A stretch of 64,000 nt of DNA, taken from positions 124,001-188,000 of the forward strand of contig JAVTVJ010000666.1 in assembly GCA_034509425.1 (NCBI GenBank). The letters run 5' to 3'. The notes under the pieces are model-generated. The model was not told where the DNA came from, searched no databases, and saw only the letters and a program-made list of their open reading frames with translations. Below are positions 37,701-52,700 of this stretch, one piece after another (within the stretch, counting starts at the first letter, position 1; every line of letters begins with the position of its first letter). The DNA is from Eopsaltria australis (Eukaryota; Chordata; Aves; Passeriformes; Petroicidae). A program made the translations under genes and the position numbers.

Positions 37701-40700
37701 TACAGAAATAAAGCAATCTGAGATAAATTCTGCTTGTTATGCAGAACCTACATAAAGCTTTACCATCTAAATGGATCTGTTTTTCCCTGGAGCACTGACT
37801 GACTGACTTCTGGGATCGTTCACACAAAACTGCTGCTGGTCAAACCCAGCCAACCCTCTCTACTGCCTGGTTCACCCCATTGTTCATCCCAGTGCTCAGG
37901 CAAGGCTGGCTCCATCCCTATGGGCAAGCATACAGGGAGAGGAGAGACCTGGCTCTGATGCACCTGCAGCACAGGTAGCTCAACATTCCTCAGGACATTT
38001 TAGCCAGCATCCAAAGTCCAGCAGCTGTTTGCAGCAGAAATGCTGGCAGCACTGGGCAGTATCCAAACTGGGCTATCAGGAGCAGCCAGAGATAAACAAT
38101 CCCTTTCAACCCCACCTCAGCCACCATGACCTCTTCCCTGTCCCCTGCTCCTTGTCACCCGTACATGGGCTCCGTGCCTTGTTTTGAAGCACACAGGAGC
38201 CACCTTCACATAAAATGGTATTTGCACACCAAGATCTGCTGCCCCAGCTCCATGGGCTGCACTCTTCCCATGGCCTTTGTCTTGTTTATCTCAGCAGAAA
38301 TGCTGGGGATGGGAAAAGCAAGGCTTGTACAAATAATGGCTTGTACAAATGAAGGGAAGACGCTTAACGTACAGGCTGGGCCTCGGGGCACTGCTGTGGT
38401 ACCTGCTGAGAGCAGTGACACAGCTTCCCTCCCTTCCACCCCAGGCATGGACATGCTCTTCCATTAACTGGAGACAGGCGCAGGGAGCCCCAGTTCTGTC
38501 CCAGTCACCCCCTCAGGTTCCTGACTCCCAAACTCCAGAAGCTGCTCCCCTGCCAGCTCCCAGGGATCAGCACTGAACCTGTGTTTTACAGCCCGGCTTG
38601 GTTGATCAAAGCAAACTTCCAGCTTATGGAGCATCAGCACTGCCAGGGACTGACACAAAAGGATGTTCTGCAGTGAATTCACCTACCAGCCTGGTTTATT
38701 TTTGGGTTCATGCAGAAACTCTTTCTGCCTCAAAAATAAATCCGTTTATCCCAGCTCAAGAGGCAGGGCTGAAGCTGAAGATGCAAGCAGGGAGCTTACA
38801 CATCCCTTCCTCATCATCAGCTGCAGGTGCCATCACATCCGGGGTGCAGCATGCCGGGTGCAGCCCCCCTCGGGGAGCTGAGCCAGGACATCACCACGCT
38901 GGAACGTTTCCTTGGCAACTCCCCGGAAAAGCACTTACAGCGCCCAAGCCCAATTACAGTGAGCAACGAGCAGGACAAGACCAGGGAAATGAAATTCAAA
39001 AAGAACTGATTTGTTTTCTTGTTTTGGAACAGCTGCATGTAGAAAAAGGACAATTTTGGAGTGCTGAGCCCAAAGCGTGTGACACAGCGACAAAAAGCAA
39101 AACAAGAATCTCATCAAGAGCAGCACACAATAGCTGCCACCCAGCAGCGGAACAGGCTGCAGCCGCTCGGCTCAATAATTATGCAATCCAGTGGGATGTT
39201 CAGGCAAACATCTGCTCCATGGGAAAGGTGCAGCCCTATCTGAACACCGTGTTCCTGTGCTCTTCCACACGCCGGTCACAAGAGGATTGTGGAGTGGAAG
39301 GACACATGCTCCCCAGTACGTCCCTCGTGGGCAGTGGGGGCAGCAAGGCGAGAGGCTCCCAAGGTCAGGCACCCAGCAATGTTACTGGAAATGCTGGCCT
39401 CTTCCCAGATTCTGCTTTCTCTCTTTATTACAACCTGCAAATCCAACCTGCCTACCAGCACTCACAACAAAGCTTGGTCAGGATTAGAGACAGCAAGCAA
39501 GGAGCAGGAAGTGTCACCTCTGCAGGACTGATGACACTCACGCACAGAGGTGCTGCACTAAAACCATGATGCCAATTTAGAGCAGGGCCATAAAGGCTGA
39601 AGGACTTTGAAGCCACATTCCTCACAAGCATCCAGAAGAGCCAGAGCAACATTCAGCTGCCCTTACTTTTGTTAAAGGGTAGGATAAGCTTCAAATCTCC
39701 TACTAGCAGGTTCCAACCCACTGACTCCGCTCACTCGAGCATCTCCTGCCTGCCCAGAGCTGTGGTACGCCAGCAAGAGGACACAGAACCTCCTGCTGCC
39801 TTTCTAGTTGTGCTGCAAAACCACTGGGGACCTGAATGTAGCACATGACCCCAGGCAGCCCCTGAGATTCTTTTCTGTGTGTTCAGATGGCGTTTCCAGC
39901 TGCCACGAGGTCCCCGAGAGCCACTTCTCAAACCCAGGTCAGAGAAGCACAAGGCAGTGAAGGAATTCACTTCCCTCCTTCATTTTCCAAGCATCCCCAT
40001 CCCTCTGCCTGCAGAATCCTACTGAGAAGCAGGATCCAGGACCTTTAACATGTCCTACCTATGTGCAGGGAAGGAGGCTCACCTCCATCCTCCAATATGC
40101 TGCTCTCCCAGTGCCACTAATGAAGAGGGAGAAGCTCGAGCTGACTAATCCAAGGTTACACCCTGCCTGCCACAGTCAGAACTGTTGTTCTGTTCCAAAT
40201 ACCCAGGGTTTCCATCATGGCACAGCTCATGGGTGCTTGGGGCTTAGTGTCAGCCCACAGCACCTCCCAGCCAGGTACGGATTAGTGCTGCTGGAGGCTC
40301 TTCACCAGCCAAACTCCTTTTGGAACTCGCTGGCTCTGTGAGGATACCTGCAAGGCAGGTACCAGGCAAAGGACAGGGAACTGCTACCTGGAAAAAGGAT
40401 GTATTCAGTGTGGTTAATCCCAAAATTTCTTACACTGATAAACAGCACGGGATAGTGTTACTGAGAGGACAAACCCCCTTTAACTGGAGCATGAGGATGC
40501 CTTTACACATCAGCTTGGCTCCCTTTCCAATATTCCTTCTCTGAGTATCCTGCAAAGAATCTCAGCCTGTCTGGGGGGAGCACTGGCAATGGATAGAAAT
40601 CATTCCAGCTGCTTGCAGGAGCAGCAGCACAGCAGATACCAAGAGGGCTGGATTGCAGGCGGCGTGAGACAGTGACAAACTATCCTCCCTGACTTTATCT

Positions 40701-43700
40701 CTCAGCCCTGTCTCACAGAGGGTTTTGCACCTCCAATCCAGGAAGAGTCGGCCATATTATTCATAACTTCCACTATTTAAAAGCATTTTCCTACCTCAAA
40801 CAAGACTGGCCCCTTTGCTTGTTCATCAGCAGGAATTATTCTAATCTAATTTAGTCTGAGAATACAAGAATGCAACCCACAAAAGATATCCACCTGCCCA
40901 CATTGCCCAATTTCTGACATTCTAAAAAAACGTGTTCAAGTCCAGTTACTACAGTAAAGAAGGTATGGAAATCTACTTGAAGTTTCCCAATAACCACCTA
41001 CCATAACACCAGGACATAGAGATATCACCACAGTCAGCACAGCTTTAAACCTGTGGGATCCCAGCATCCCAACCAACAGCAGTCTCCAAAGGGAAAACAG
41101 CTGTTCTGTCCGCAGGCCACCCTTCTGTCCTGGGTTACCACGACACCTTCACAAGACATCCCAAAGATGCACCTGGATTTTTAACAAGTGGGGTATTTCC
41201 TGATTTACTCTGTAGCCAAAGCTGCTCAGCTAAATCCTCTAAGATTTAATTCCACTCTGGCTAATGTCACCTGACAGAGATTTTCTGAGGGTGCTCAAGC
41301 ACTGGAGACTTGAAAGGGGATTTCAGAGCAAGGTTACGTACAACATGCGTCACTGGAGATAAAGTTCTTGTGCCCAGCCTGATGGGAGCAGCCAACAAAC
41401 TCCTTCACCAAACACTTCCAGGTTGCCACAGGTGCTGCTGACAACACTGCAATGTAGAGCTTTGCATCCCAATGCTGAGGACAAAGCCTGGGTGGGAAAG
41501 GAGGCAGGGACATCTCTAACTTCTACCTGTTTCAAAAACAGACGTCCAGGCAAAAGCATTAGGTTGCATTTCCAGACCAGTTTTTAGACTGTGAGTTTGT
41601 GATACAACCCTCAAAGAGGGCTCTTGTCCTCTGCACAACTCAGACACAATTTTCAAGTTGACCAGGTACTGCTGAAAACAGACATTTAAGAAAACATGCT
41701 CAGAAAAGCAGAGTAGTGACACATCCTGACTGACAGGTCTGGTACCCAGGAGGGGTCCTGAGCCTCCAGTCTTCTTCCCAGATGGGGCTCTGTGAGCAAA
41801 TATGCCCCAGAGCCACAGCAGCTCTGGACAGACAGGTCCCTATGCTGTCAGACTCAGGAATGATCTCCAGGGCAAAAGCTACTGACACAAGGTGTGGGCA
41901 GTTGGAGGTTAAGAATAAATTTACATTACTCATTTCCATGTTCTTTTCTCACTGGCCTTGCTAAGGCCTTCTGCTCTCTGTGACTCAAGTGTTTTGGTTG
42001 GGTGCTCCTGCTCTGCTCTCACAAAGGCACGTGAACAGATGGAAGAAAACAAGCCAGGGCAGAACAAGCTCAAAAGATGGAGTGTGCTGCCAAAAATTGT
42101 AACTCAAAGTTTCAGCAAGAAGTCTCTCCTCTCCCTGGGATCCTGGCTGTAGCACAGCATCCAGTGACTCAGCTAGCAGCTGAAAATAAGGTACCTAAAA
42201 AACAATGACATTTCAAAAAGTACTTCTAGAGCTCTTACTAGGAAATTCAAACAGGTGAGACACACAAAGAGGGCATGAAGAGATAACCTGGTGCCCACGC
42301 TGGGCTACAGAGATGTCTCAGTTGTGTTACACCAGCGATCAGGGACAGCCTCCTCCAGCGCAGGCAGCCATGAGTTGAAGGACAGGCTAGTTCTGGCACA
42401 GACCTGCAGCCTGCTCAAAGATGGAAAGCAGCTTCTCCAGCCCAGCCTGGAGGACTTGCACTTAGCTAGGCATTCTGCTCCTCTGTTTGGAGAGAAACAG
42501 AAGCCACAGCCAGGCACACTGACATCAAATATTCCCTCAGAAAAGCATCTCCAGGAGGACAACTCAGCTGCGTGCTCAGGCTTCTCCTCCCAACCACCAA
42601 CTTTCTGGTTTATAGTGGTGGCTGTGGGGAGGCAGGAAGAGACAGAGGTGTGTGGTGATGCTGGCCAACACTTACACAACAGCTCTCAGGGGGGAATAAA
42701 GGATACTGCAGGCTGACATGGGCAGTCTGATGGCTTGAGGTCTACATTTCCTGGCTCCCAATCCAGTAGCCTCCTTCCAAACCAGATGGCTTCAGCCTAC
42801 AGCTTTGTTCCCACCAAGTAGTGGGGCTCCCCAGCAGCACCGAGGAAGCCAAGCAGGTTTGAGCGGAGGAGTTCTTGTCACAAAGCACAGCACAAGGGCA
42901 CTTGGAAGGCTCCGAGCAGCCAGGAGCTGAAGGCTGCCCGTGGGAAGAGGAGAAGGCAGGTGTGATGGAGCAGAACCATCCTGCAGGTACTGTAGCCCCT
43001 TTTAAGGATAGGCCTGACCAAGTTCTGCAGTTCTGGATGAGGCTTCTTGGCTTCCTCGTCACCAAAATGGAAGCATTGGTTTTGCCAGAACTTAAAGGTG
43101 AGTCATAAGGCAAAGGAGGTTTGGAGACCATTTTCTTGTCAAGTCAAAAGCAGGAGCTCAAACAGAAAACATGAAATACCAGGCAGCATTTGCTACTTCT
43201 GCCTGCAACACACTCCTTTTTCCTTTAGATGAGCAGCTGCCACTCAGACACATCTTATCCTTCCCTCCCACAGGTCTTGAATTAAGTCGTTTTTCACCCC
43301 ACCTCACCCTTACAGATTAAGTTTTTACCCCACTTCACAGCAAAACTTGCATTTAAATTTCATTTCTTCAGCTGCTGTAAAAACCCACCTTGTTTCTCTA
43401 GGTTACAGTTTGTTCTTTATGCTGGGCACTTCCAGCCTCCTTGCACTCCCAGTTTTCAGTATAGAAAAGATTAAAAATAAATCCAATCTTAGTGATTTAA
43501 AACCTGGAAGTTCAGGGAGTCACAGTATCCCTCTGAGGTTGTTAAAAACCTTAAATCTCATCTGCTGTGGAAGCTTGTGCATTGCCACCCCATCCATACG
43601 AAACCAGAGCCTGCACATATTAAACCAAGTTCCTCCCAAATTGCAACATTTTTCATTTTCTTTAATAAGCATTTTCGGGTATTATCAGTCCAGAAGCCAC

Positions 43701-46700
43701 TTGCTCAAAAGAGTGTCCCAGATAGTTAATCCACCAGTGACTCCTGCCCAATACTGAAATGAAAACAAACATCCAACCCTCTGAGACTACAGAGGAGAAA
43801 GACTATGTCAGCAGTTCTCTGCCATCAAAATTAATTTAAGCCTGAAGAGATGCTGGGTTGAGAAGAAGTATCTTGGAATTAAAAAAATGCATATGCACAC
43901 CAATCAGCACGAGGCTGCAGCCTCACCTTGACTTCTGGAGGCAGTTTGGGCACCACAAGATGAGAAGGATCCAAAGCTACTGGAGAATGTCCAAAGGAGG
44001 GACACGGAGCTGGGGAAGGGTCTGAGGAGAGACTGAGGGCACTTGGCTCGTTCAGCTGGAGCAGAGGAGCAGGGTCTGAGCTCTGCTCTGGGACAGGGAC
44101 AGGAGCCCAGGAAGGGCTGGAGCTGTGTCAGGACTTGGGATGGATCTCAGGGAAAGGTTCTTCCCCCCGAGGCTGCTGGGGCACTGCCCAGGCTCCCCAG
44201 GGAATGGTCCCGGCCCCAAGGCTGCCAGAGCTCCAGGAGCGTTTGGACAGCGCTGCCAGGGATGCCCAGGGTGGGATTCTTGGGGTGTCTGGGCAGGGTT
44301 GGACTCGATGATCCCTGCGGGTTCCTTCCAACTCAGGATATTCCAGGAATCTATGAAAAGCTACAAAATGCAACACAGTATCTACATCCTGAAAAACTTC
44401 ATTGTCTTGTAAGTCAGAATTACAGACGAAAAAAACATTACATTAAGCAAAGGCAATTGTTAACCTTCCTATCACTGAACAAACAGTCCTTACCAATCAC
44501 AAAAACCACCCATAACACGTGCTATTTAAACCCCCAAATAATCCCCACCTGTTAGTCAAAAGTGAACCCAAGGCATTATTTCTGAATTCCACCTCAGCAA
44601 GTGTCTGTAACGGAGCATGTCATTAACAATGACAAGCACAGCTTTGAGACTTCAGCTTCATTTTCTGCTCTCTATTCCAGCTTTGAAGTCAGGGACTATT
44701 TTACATCTCTACAATTTGCATTTCTGCCAGCGAATGCTCCGCATTTTGTACACTGCCCCCGTCAACACAGCCAGCCAGATGGAGAGAGCAGCACGCAACA
44801 CGTACACAGAGGAGGAAAACTGTCATTTTGCAGATGACACCCAGTTAAAAGTGACATTTAAAGAGAAGACAAGTGGTTTCAGGTATTACATCTGCCCTGT
44901 CGGCTGCATGTGGGACTGAGCACGCCATCCCCTCATCCTGGCACAAGGGATACAGAACCAGCCACACTGACAGAAACTGCGGAATCAAGAATGCGGAGAG
45001 ACAACTAAGTTCCACATCAGCATCCAAGTGGAGTGATTGTGACTGCTGAAGTGTCATTAGCACATTCAGGGAAGGAGCACTCAGCCAGAGGAGGATTTTA
45101 GCCAGCTCCCTCCCTTTGAAAAATGCAAAAATGGACAATTTTATACTGAAAAATCCACAAAATATGGTTCATCAGATGTGCAGAGAAACTACAGAAAGAA
45201 AAACTACTGCAGCATCTTTGTCCTCAGCTGCTGCATCCTGCTCAAAGCAGAGGCTTTGGCAATATTTCCTTGTATCTTATCCCAGGTCACAGAATTTGCC
45301 AAACATGACAAGGCAGCACAAAGGCAGATCTTCCCTGATTTTTTAGAGCAGTTAACAAAGTCCATCACTTTTTCCTCTCTCCCCATTAACCAACGTGGGA
45401 AACACCATCACTGTCACAAAGCCAGGGTGAGCTCCAGCTCCCAACCTCACACTGGGAAGACCCAACCAGTGGCCATGGCAGGCTCCAGCTCGTTACCTTC
45501 GTTTTACTTTGTACAATGCACACGTGTGTTTCTAGGCCTTATGCCAAGCTTGAAGGCTTTTCTTCAATCCCTCAGTTTTTCAGGACCTGAAGTACAATCA
45601 GTGGACACCAGAGGTGACAACTGACTGAAGCTGGGCTATCCCCTCTGTGGGAACCGCTGCAGACAAAGTGGTAACAAAACCGAGCAGGCTCCAAGGGCAG
45701 AAACCAGCCATGTCCCATCTCAGCTGTTGTGACTCCAAGATTTTATCAACTGTGTCGACAAAGCAGGATACATCCTTGCTGGTGGCTAAGGTCACCTGAA
45801 CTCTGCAAGAGTTCATAAGTGTTTGGGCAATGCTCTTGGGCACTTGGTGGGATTCTTGGGGTTCTCCTGTGCAGGGCCACAAGCTGGACTCAATGATCCT
45901 TATGGGTCCCTTTCAACCCAGGAGATTCTATGACTGGTTTCTGGCACTGTGGTCTGCTAGGAGCCTCACAGGACTTAGGAGATGAGTCTTGAGCTTTGAA
46001 AGGATTTCACAAAACCTCTCAAAACTTGCCTATTACATAAAAATACTTAAGTGCTTTGAACCGTTTGTGAGCTGTATCAACACACCAACCCAAACTACTC
46101 CCACTCAAGTTGCTCAAATTGGTGTCAAGTGGCCTAAATTACCTGAGCTCAGACAGCCCTGACTGAGATAAAATCCATACACAGCTGTTCTGAGCCAGAT
46201 CCATCACTGGAGGGCTGACAGGACCAGCACTGAACAGCATCTGAAGCAGTGTTGTGACTGTACTGCTGCCCAACGACAACTGGTGAAAAAACAGGTAAAT
46301 TCCCAGAGCTCGGGAGGATGCTGTTAACTTGCCCTTTAAACAGAATCACAGTTCCATCCACAAATCAGGAATTCTACCCCAAAAAATAATTGAAATAATC
46401 AAATTAAACCACCTTGAAGTCATTTATCTCATGCATAGAAACAAGACTGTTCTGCAGTACTGTTGGAGGGCTGTGTTTGATTTTTTTGGTAGGTAATAAA
46501 CAGGTAGAGAAACTTCCCAAGGTCACAAGATGCTCCACAGGTTGACAGTAGCAAGATGAAGGTGGTCCCCCCGATCATCACCCTGCAGCACACACGGCTG
46601 TTCTCCCATCCCGCAGGAAAGGGAGGAGGGAGAGCAGATTAAGGTGACCTACATTGCTCCTGCTTTAAATACACAGGAGAATCGCTTTTATTCCACCTAC

Positions 46701-49700
46701 CTCATTCCTCCCTGGCCTTCCTGTCCCACATAGGGTTGGGCAAGACCCCTCTGCCCAGGTGGGATGTGCAGGTGGGGTGAACCCAACCTTAACCAGGGAG
46801 GCAGAAAGCAAGTTTGGGCATCAAGCTTGAATTCCCAAGAGACTGACTTTGCAAACAATGCTCTTTCAATGGAGATGACACGTTTCTGTGTCAGTCCTCA
46901 ATTCTATCAGGTTGCACTTCACCAGTCTCAGTGGTTGTCTCAGCCACTGGAAATCTGGACCTTCACTTACTTGGGGTGACAGAATACAAAGCAGCAACTG
47001 AGAACAGCAAACTCCAAGGGAAAGAAAAGTCTAACTAGCAATTTAAACAACATCTTGACAGGCATCAAATGAGCAGGCAAAACAATCTTGACTAATTCTA
47101 CTCTTGCAGAAGCACAACATGGTCACCAGCACAGTCTGACACATCCAAGACACCCATTTTGAAGGGCAGCATCATGATGTGCCCAAAGTTTGGGTCACAT
47201 TAAGGACAGGCTTGCAACACCAGGCCTGCTAAATGACTGTGAACTCTCAGGTCCCTGGTCCCAAAAGCAGCAGAACTCTTCCCCTATGGAAAAAACGTGA
47301 AACAGCTGGGGAATTGCTCTGATTTACTAAATTCAGTGAAGGAGCAAAGACTGGCTCCCAGCCCAGCACTCCCTTCCTCTGGTGAGCTGCATTTCCTCCA
47401 GGAGATGGCTGAGGTCACAGCGCTACCAGATCTTCTGGAAAAGAAATCAGGAGGTGTCTGCCATGGTACAGGAACACAGACAACTTGAATGTGAAGTCAG
47501 CAGTTTAACGGAGCTTTGTCCGAAAAAGTATTACTGTGTTTAAACAAAGAGTTAACAGCTGCTGTGCCTAAATGGGCCCTCAGAGCATGAAAACTCATTT
47601 TACAGGAGCCACCAAGACCCATGCAAGGGCTCCCACAGGAGAGCAGAAGCAGGAAAGCTTTAACAGCGGCAGCCAGAGCACACTGCAGAAGCTGAATCAA
47701 ACCTCATTCCCCTGTGTGGCTGAGAGAGGTGGAACATTATGCAGTAAAGCAAAAAGCAGTGTTTGAGCTCTGTGGAGTCTGACCAGGCTGACCAAGCTCC
47801 CCACCAGCTACGGCGCCAGTGGCACCGTCCCAGCAGCGCTGCTGCATTTTACTGACCACAAACAAGGCAAAGCTGCCCTCGTCTTGTAATCCATTAATTC
47901 CTCCCAGTTCAGGAGACTGAGCTGTTTCACCCAGAACAAAGACAGGAGCTGCTGCCTGTGCTGTTCCCATGCTCAGCTAATCTCCAGGCCCTTTCAGTCA
48001 TAGACATGCATCTGCCTGGGCTGGTCTTGTGACAAACCCTGGGCCATGACCTGGTTCCCTTTCCTGGATCGAGGAGTGCCTTGGGCAGCAGCAGCAGTTA
48101 CAGTTGTGCTCCTGGAATGTGGGCCTTTGCCTTTCAAACACTCCTCATGCAATAGGCAGGTCTGAAAACAATGAAGGCAAACAGCTGGTTTACAACTTCT
48201 CTTTTCTCCCAGGAAGTCTTCCCCACCCTCTCTAGTAGCAATTTCTGTAGAGAACATGCTGATTCTGGAGGAGATGAGGACTGGGCCCCCTTGAAGAGTC
48301 TGCAAAACATTTACACTCCTCACACTGAATGCAAACTGCACAGGCGGTGGCTGGGCACAGCTAAGTTTGTTTCCTGCAACTCCAGATCCAAAGTCGAGCA
48401 GTTATTCAGAAGGACAGCACTTCTTATGGGGATCTGCCAGAGGTGCAACTGTAAAGAATATGCCAGTTCCATGCTATAAAAGGACACTGCTCTTCTCCAC
48501 ACGTGGATTATTCCAGCATGCTTCTGTGTCACAGTAAATATTTAAGAGAACCCTTCACATCACACACTGACTCCCTAGCTGTACATGTTTGTGTTTTTTA
48601 CAACAGAATTAGGAAAGGGAAGTAGGCTTGCTGTAGCTGAAAGCTTACTGCTTTCAAAGAAAGCTGGAAGAGAAGCAAAGGGACTCACAGCCTGCCCCCA
48701 GAGCTGTGAGATAAAAACACATCACAATAAGTAGTGACTAGCAGCATGGGCAGGGCTGGGAACAATGGGGCAACCCAGCACACTGCCAGCTTCAGATTTC
48801 CTCCCCACCCCAGCATGTCCTCTGACTCAGCCTGGTAATTCACCACAAGCCAGTGCCAAAACCCACATGTAAGCCGGAGAAGCCACAAGAATACACCGTG
48901 GAAGACCATGACATTTAATTAGGGGTTGACAGCATTTTCTGCTAAATATGTGGGTGAGGGGACAAACTAGAAGAAAAGCTGCTCTAATCACTTTTAGCTT
49001 TGTAATCACAAAAAATGCTTTCCAGAAAATCTGGAGGTTAACTGAGCTATTGGCAACACAGAAAGAGTCAAACAAACAAGTGCCAGGCTACTTAGGAACT
49101 GAGTATTTCAAAGACCTACCTAACAAGGAAAAGCCCCAATATCACTGCATGACCACTGCCTTGTGCAGGGCTCTTGGAGAAGCTGTCCAGGGACTCAGTC
49201 TGCAAGTTCTCCCCAGAGGAAGTGAAGAGCCTGGGAAAGCCAGCAGCTGCTTTCCCTTTGGCACATGCTTCCCAGGTAGGCAGGTGAGCAATGCTGGGCT
49301 CTGCTGATGGGGATCAAGACCAAACCCACTTCACACAGGTCACAAGTCTGGTTTTTTACATGACCCTCTTCCTTCTTGTGCTTTTGTTTCTGTGATTTTC
49401 CCCTCTGCTGTGCTCATGTCTGTCCTTGGCTGTGAATGCATTCCCAGCAAGCACAAGGTACCCCATCCATGTCAGAAGTGAGGCACCTGCCAGGCCTCTA
49501 GAGATTAATCATGGTACATGGGAATATTCTTGGCAGTCCAAATGGATGGGTGGGAATAATCAAACATTGACAAAGCTGAAGCAGCAAGTGATGAGAAGAG
49601 CTCTCAAGTCTTTGTCAGGGTATCACACAGCCATGGCAGGCCTGTTTCTGGAGTCAACTGGTGCTAACTGAAAGGTGTGTCCATGAAGGAAGAGAGCGCT

Positions 49701-52700
49701 GGAATTCCTGCTGCTGCTTTTCAGGCTAACCACCTTATATGGGAAAACCACATTGATTAAGATTGTGTATCTGGCAAGAGCCCATAATGGTCATGTCAGT
49801 GAATCACTTCAATAATAGTTCCCACATTATACACTGTTCATACTGAATCCACTCAGGTCACTCCCTGAGGAGCTCTTCCAGAGAGGTCCGTGTGCCTCCC
49901 AAGTGGGACGAGGCAGTGGCAGCTCTGCCAGCCTTGGCCCCAGCAGTGGTGGAATGGGCTGTTCTATACAGGTCAATGCCAAATGCTGGTTAATGAAAAT
50001 GAGACTAATCATTCCACACCCTGTGTGCTCTCAGGGACTCACTCTCCAGCCTGCCCCAACACCGATCCAGGCAGGCTCAGCATCCTTTGGGCAGTGCCTA
50101 CATCTCCCTGCTGTGCACACTGCCCTTCCCAGCTCCCAGGCTCCATCATCCCAGCCTTCCTGTGTGCCCCCAGCCGATTCATATCTTAAAGAACAATTAA
50201 TTTGCCAGAGCAGCCTGAATTCTATTTTCATTGCCTTCCTCCTTCCCTGCAGCTGAGCTGTGACTTATTGACTGTGAAGTAACTGCAGGGTCTTTAAGAG
50301 TTCAAGACGCGGGGTGTTTTTCTGCCTGTTCCTGCCTGGCTGACTCTCTCTGTAATCATCGTCGCCAGCACCATTTCACGGCACAGAGGCATGTGACATC
50401 CAACTAAGCTGTGAACCATAATCATGCTGGGGATGATGTTTACATTTGATTTTTTCCTCTAGCTGATAAGCTCTCTTCAATTTCCCCTCTCCATCGAGTT
50501 GGTATGAATTGAACTGCTTATGCCCCACAGGGTAGAATTCTTCTCTTATCTCTATAATCTGCTCACTGAAAAAATTGCTTCCAGCAACCCTTCAAAAGTC
50601 ACTTCAAAGTTATCACTGCTAAGAGGGAAGAGCTGCAACACCGTTCGTGGGCTGTCGCAAACAACGCTCACCCAGTGCTTTTTGGAGACAGCCACACAGG
50701 TGCCACCAGCACACAGCACACCTGGCTGGGGCCGGGATCTTCATTTTGCTCCTTCAGCTCCAGGTACAGCAAGACAGCTGCCCAACATGAATGTAAATCC
50801 TTGCTAAATAATTTCAGTTCCCTAAAGCATTAGAATCCAACCTTGAAGAACACATTGGAGGCTTCTGCTCCAACTCTGGACCATAAGTGATGGACAGACT
50901 GCAACCCGTGTAATGGGAGACCTGACCAATGGAAACAAACCCAATGTAAACTTTACTTCCCCATTAGACTGAGAATTCCCACTTTAGAGAGGAGAAGATG
51001 AAGGCCAGTTCTGCTGGTCCAACACTTGGACAGTGCCAGCTCTTTTATAGTAATAGCTCTCCCATAACCTGACTACCCTTGGATAAAAGGTTTCCAGACC
51101 CTGCGTCTCCAGGCTGCACCTGGCTAGAGGAGTTGTGATGCACCACTTGCTTATCCAACCATCCCTGGGATCAGGGCACCCCAGCCTGAAACAGCTCAGT
51201 GCTCACCTGTCACCCCACACCACTTCTGCTCCTGTCCACAGCTCACCTGCAGCAGCCCCTTACACTCCCTGCAGTCCCTCCCTAGGGCATGAGGGTACAG
51301 ATTCAGGGAGAAGGCACAGCAAGCATCTGCGCCCATTAGATTGTGAAACTCCTTTTTCAACTAGTTGGTCACAAAACTTTTTAAAACTTCAAAGCCAAGG
51401 TCTCAGGAAGGGACGAATTGGGCCTGCGTGTCCATGAATGAGTCCTGCTGCTGGCAATAAGTGAGGTTTTCTCTCTCAAAGCATGAGATTTACAAAAGTT
51501 TCCTTCAGAACACTCTGTCCTTTAAGTCAACCTATCGCCAAGGCCTCCCCAACTTCCATCCCTTCTCCATGCAGTTTTACTCCAGTACAAGACTAACTGG
51601 TAATTTTTCTATAATTACTGAGGGCTTGGCAAGGGTCTTTGTTGGCCTGACCCACAGTCTGGATTAACCCTGCTGTGTTGTTCAGGCAGAGCACAGCACT
51701 CAGATGCCTCCTCTCCAGCCAGGAGCCAGGCAGCAGGTTTCAGCTACGCTGGTGATCCTTCAGCAACGGCACACGCACAGCAGCGAGCACAAGGCAAGCA
51801 GCACAAAGTGCCCAAGTAGGTGGGCCATGAGCACTTCAACACCTCCAGACAGCAGCAAAGGCATCAGCGTTATGGGAATTTGCCACCCAGTTCAGACCAT
51901 GGAGCACAGTGACAACCCCAGACCCACAGCACAGCCCACCCCGTGCAGATGCAGCTCTGCCTCCTCCACAATCCACCAAAGGCCACTTCCACCCCTCGGG
52001 CTTTGCTCTTTTCCAGCAAAAACTCATTTGCTGTTGTGCACGTTGTCCCCAGCCCCCCAGGAGCTCCAGCTGCAAGCACGGCTGAGGCCAAGTGACACAA
52101 TTTGGACGCTACCCAAGTGAGGAGTAAGCAACTTGACTTGAGAAATCAAAGCATCGGTGAGATTACTGGCTCTGTTTCATCTTTTTTACTATCAGCGTAA
52201 GGTAAGACAGCCTACAGGTTCATCAATTCAGATTTATTTGCTCACGGAAGAAGAAAAATATACGCTCCCTGCTTAAACCCTTCCTGAGCAACAGCCTCCA
52301 TTGATACTTTGCCTAGACCTGAGCAACAACCATCCATCCTCCCCAAAAACCAGAAAGGTGACAGAGAAATCAGCAGGACAAATGATACTTTAATTGTTCA
52401 TCGGTGCCCCTGCCCATCGCAGAAGGGTGGAACAAGAGGGGCTTTAAGGTCCCTTCCAGCCCAAACTGTTCTGTGACTCTGATCAGCAGATCTCACTCCC
52501 TTGGCATCACCAGCCACCCCTCCCCGTGCTGGGAGAACACTTCCCAAAAAGAGGTCCAAGGGTGTGTGGGAGCACAGCCTGCCTTTCCAAGCAGCCTTGG
52601 AAAGGCAGGCTGCAGGCTGCCAGCCCCTGCATTTCCTTGCAGCACCAAGGAACCACAGCAGGACGGCTGGGGACAGCTTCCCGCAGCCTAAACCTCGGCA

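Noticed and set aside
42291..42716. 141-codon open frame in PIP5K1C intron 1
   Set aside because: No domain and no splice-site support, and a frame on the other strand is equally open over the same bases.
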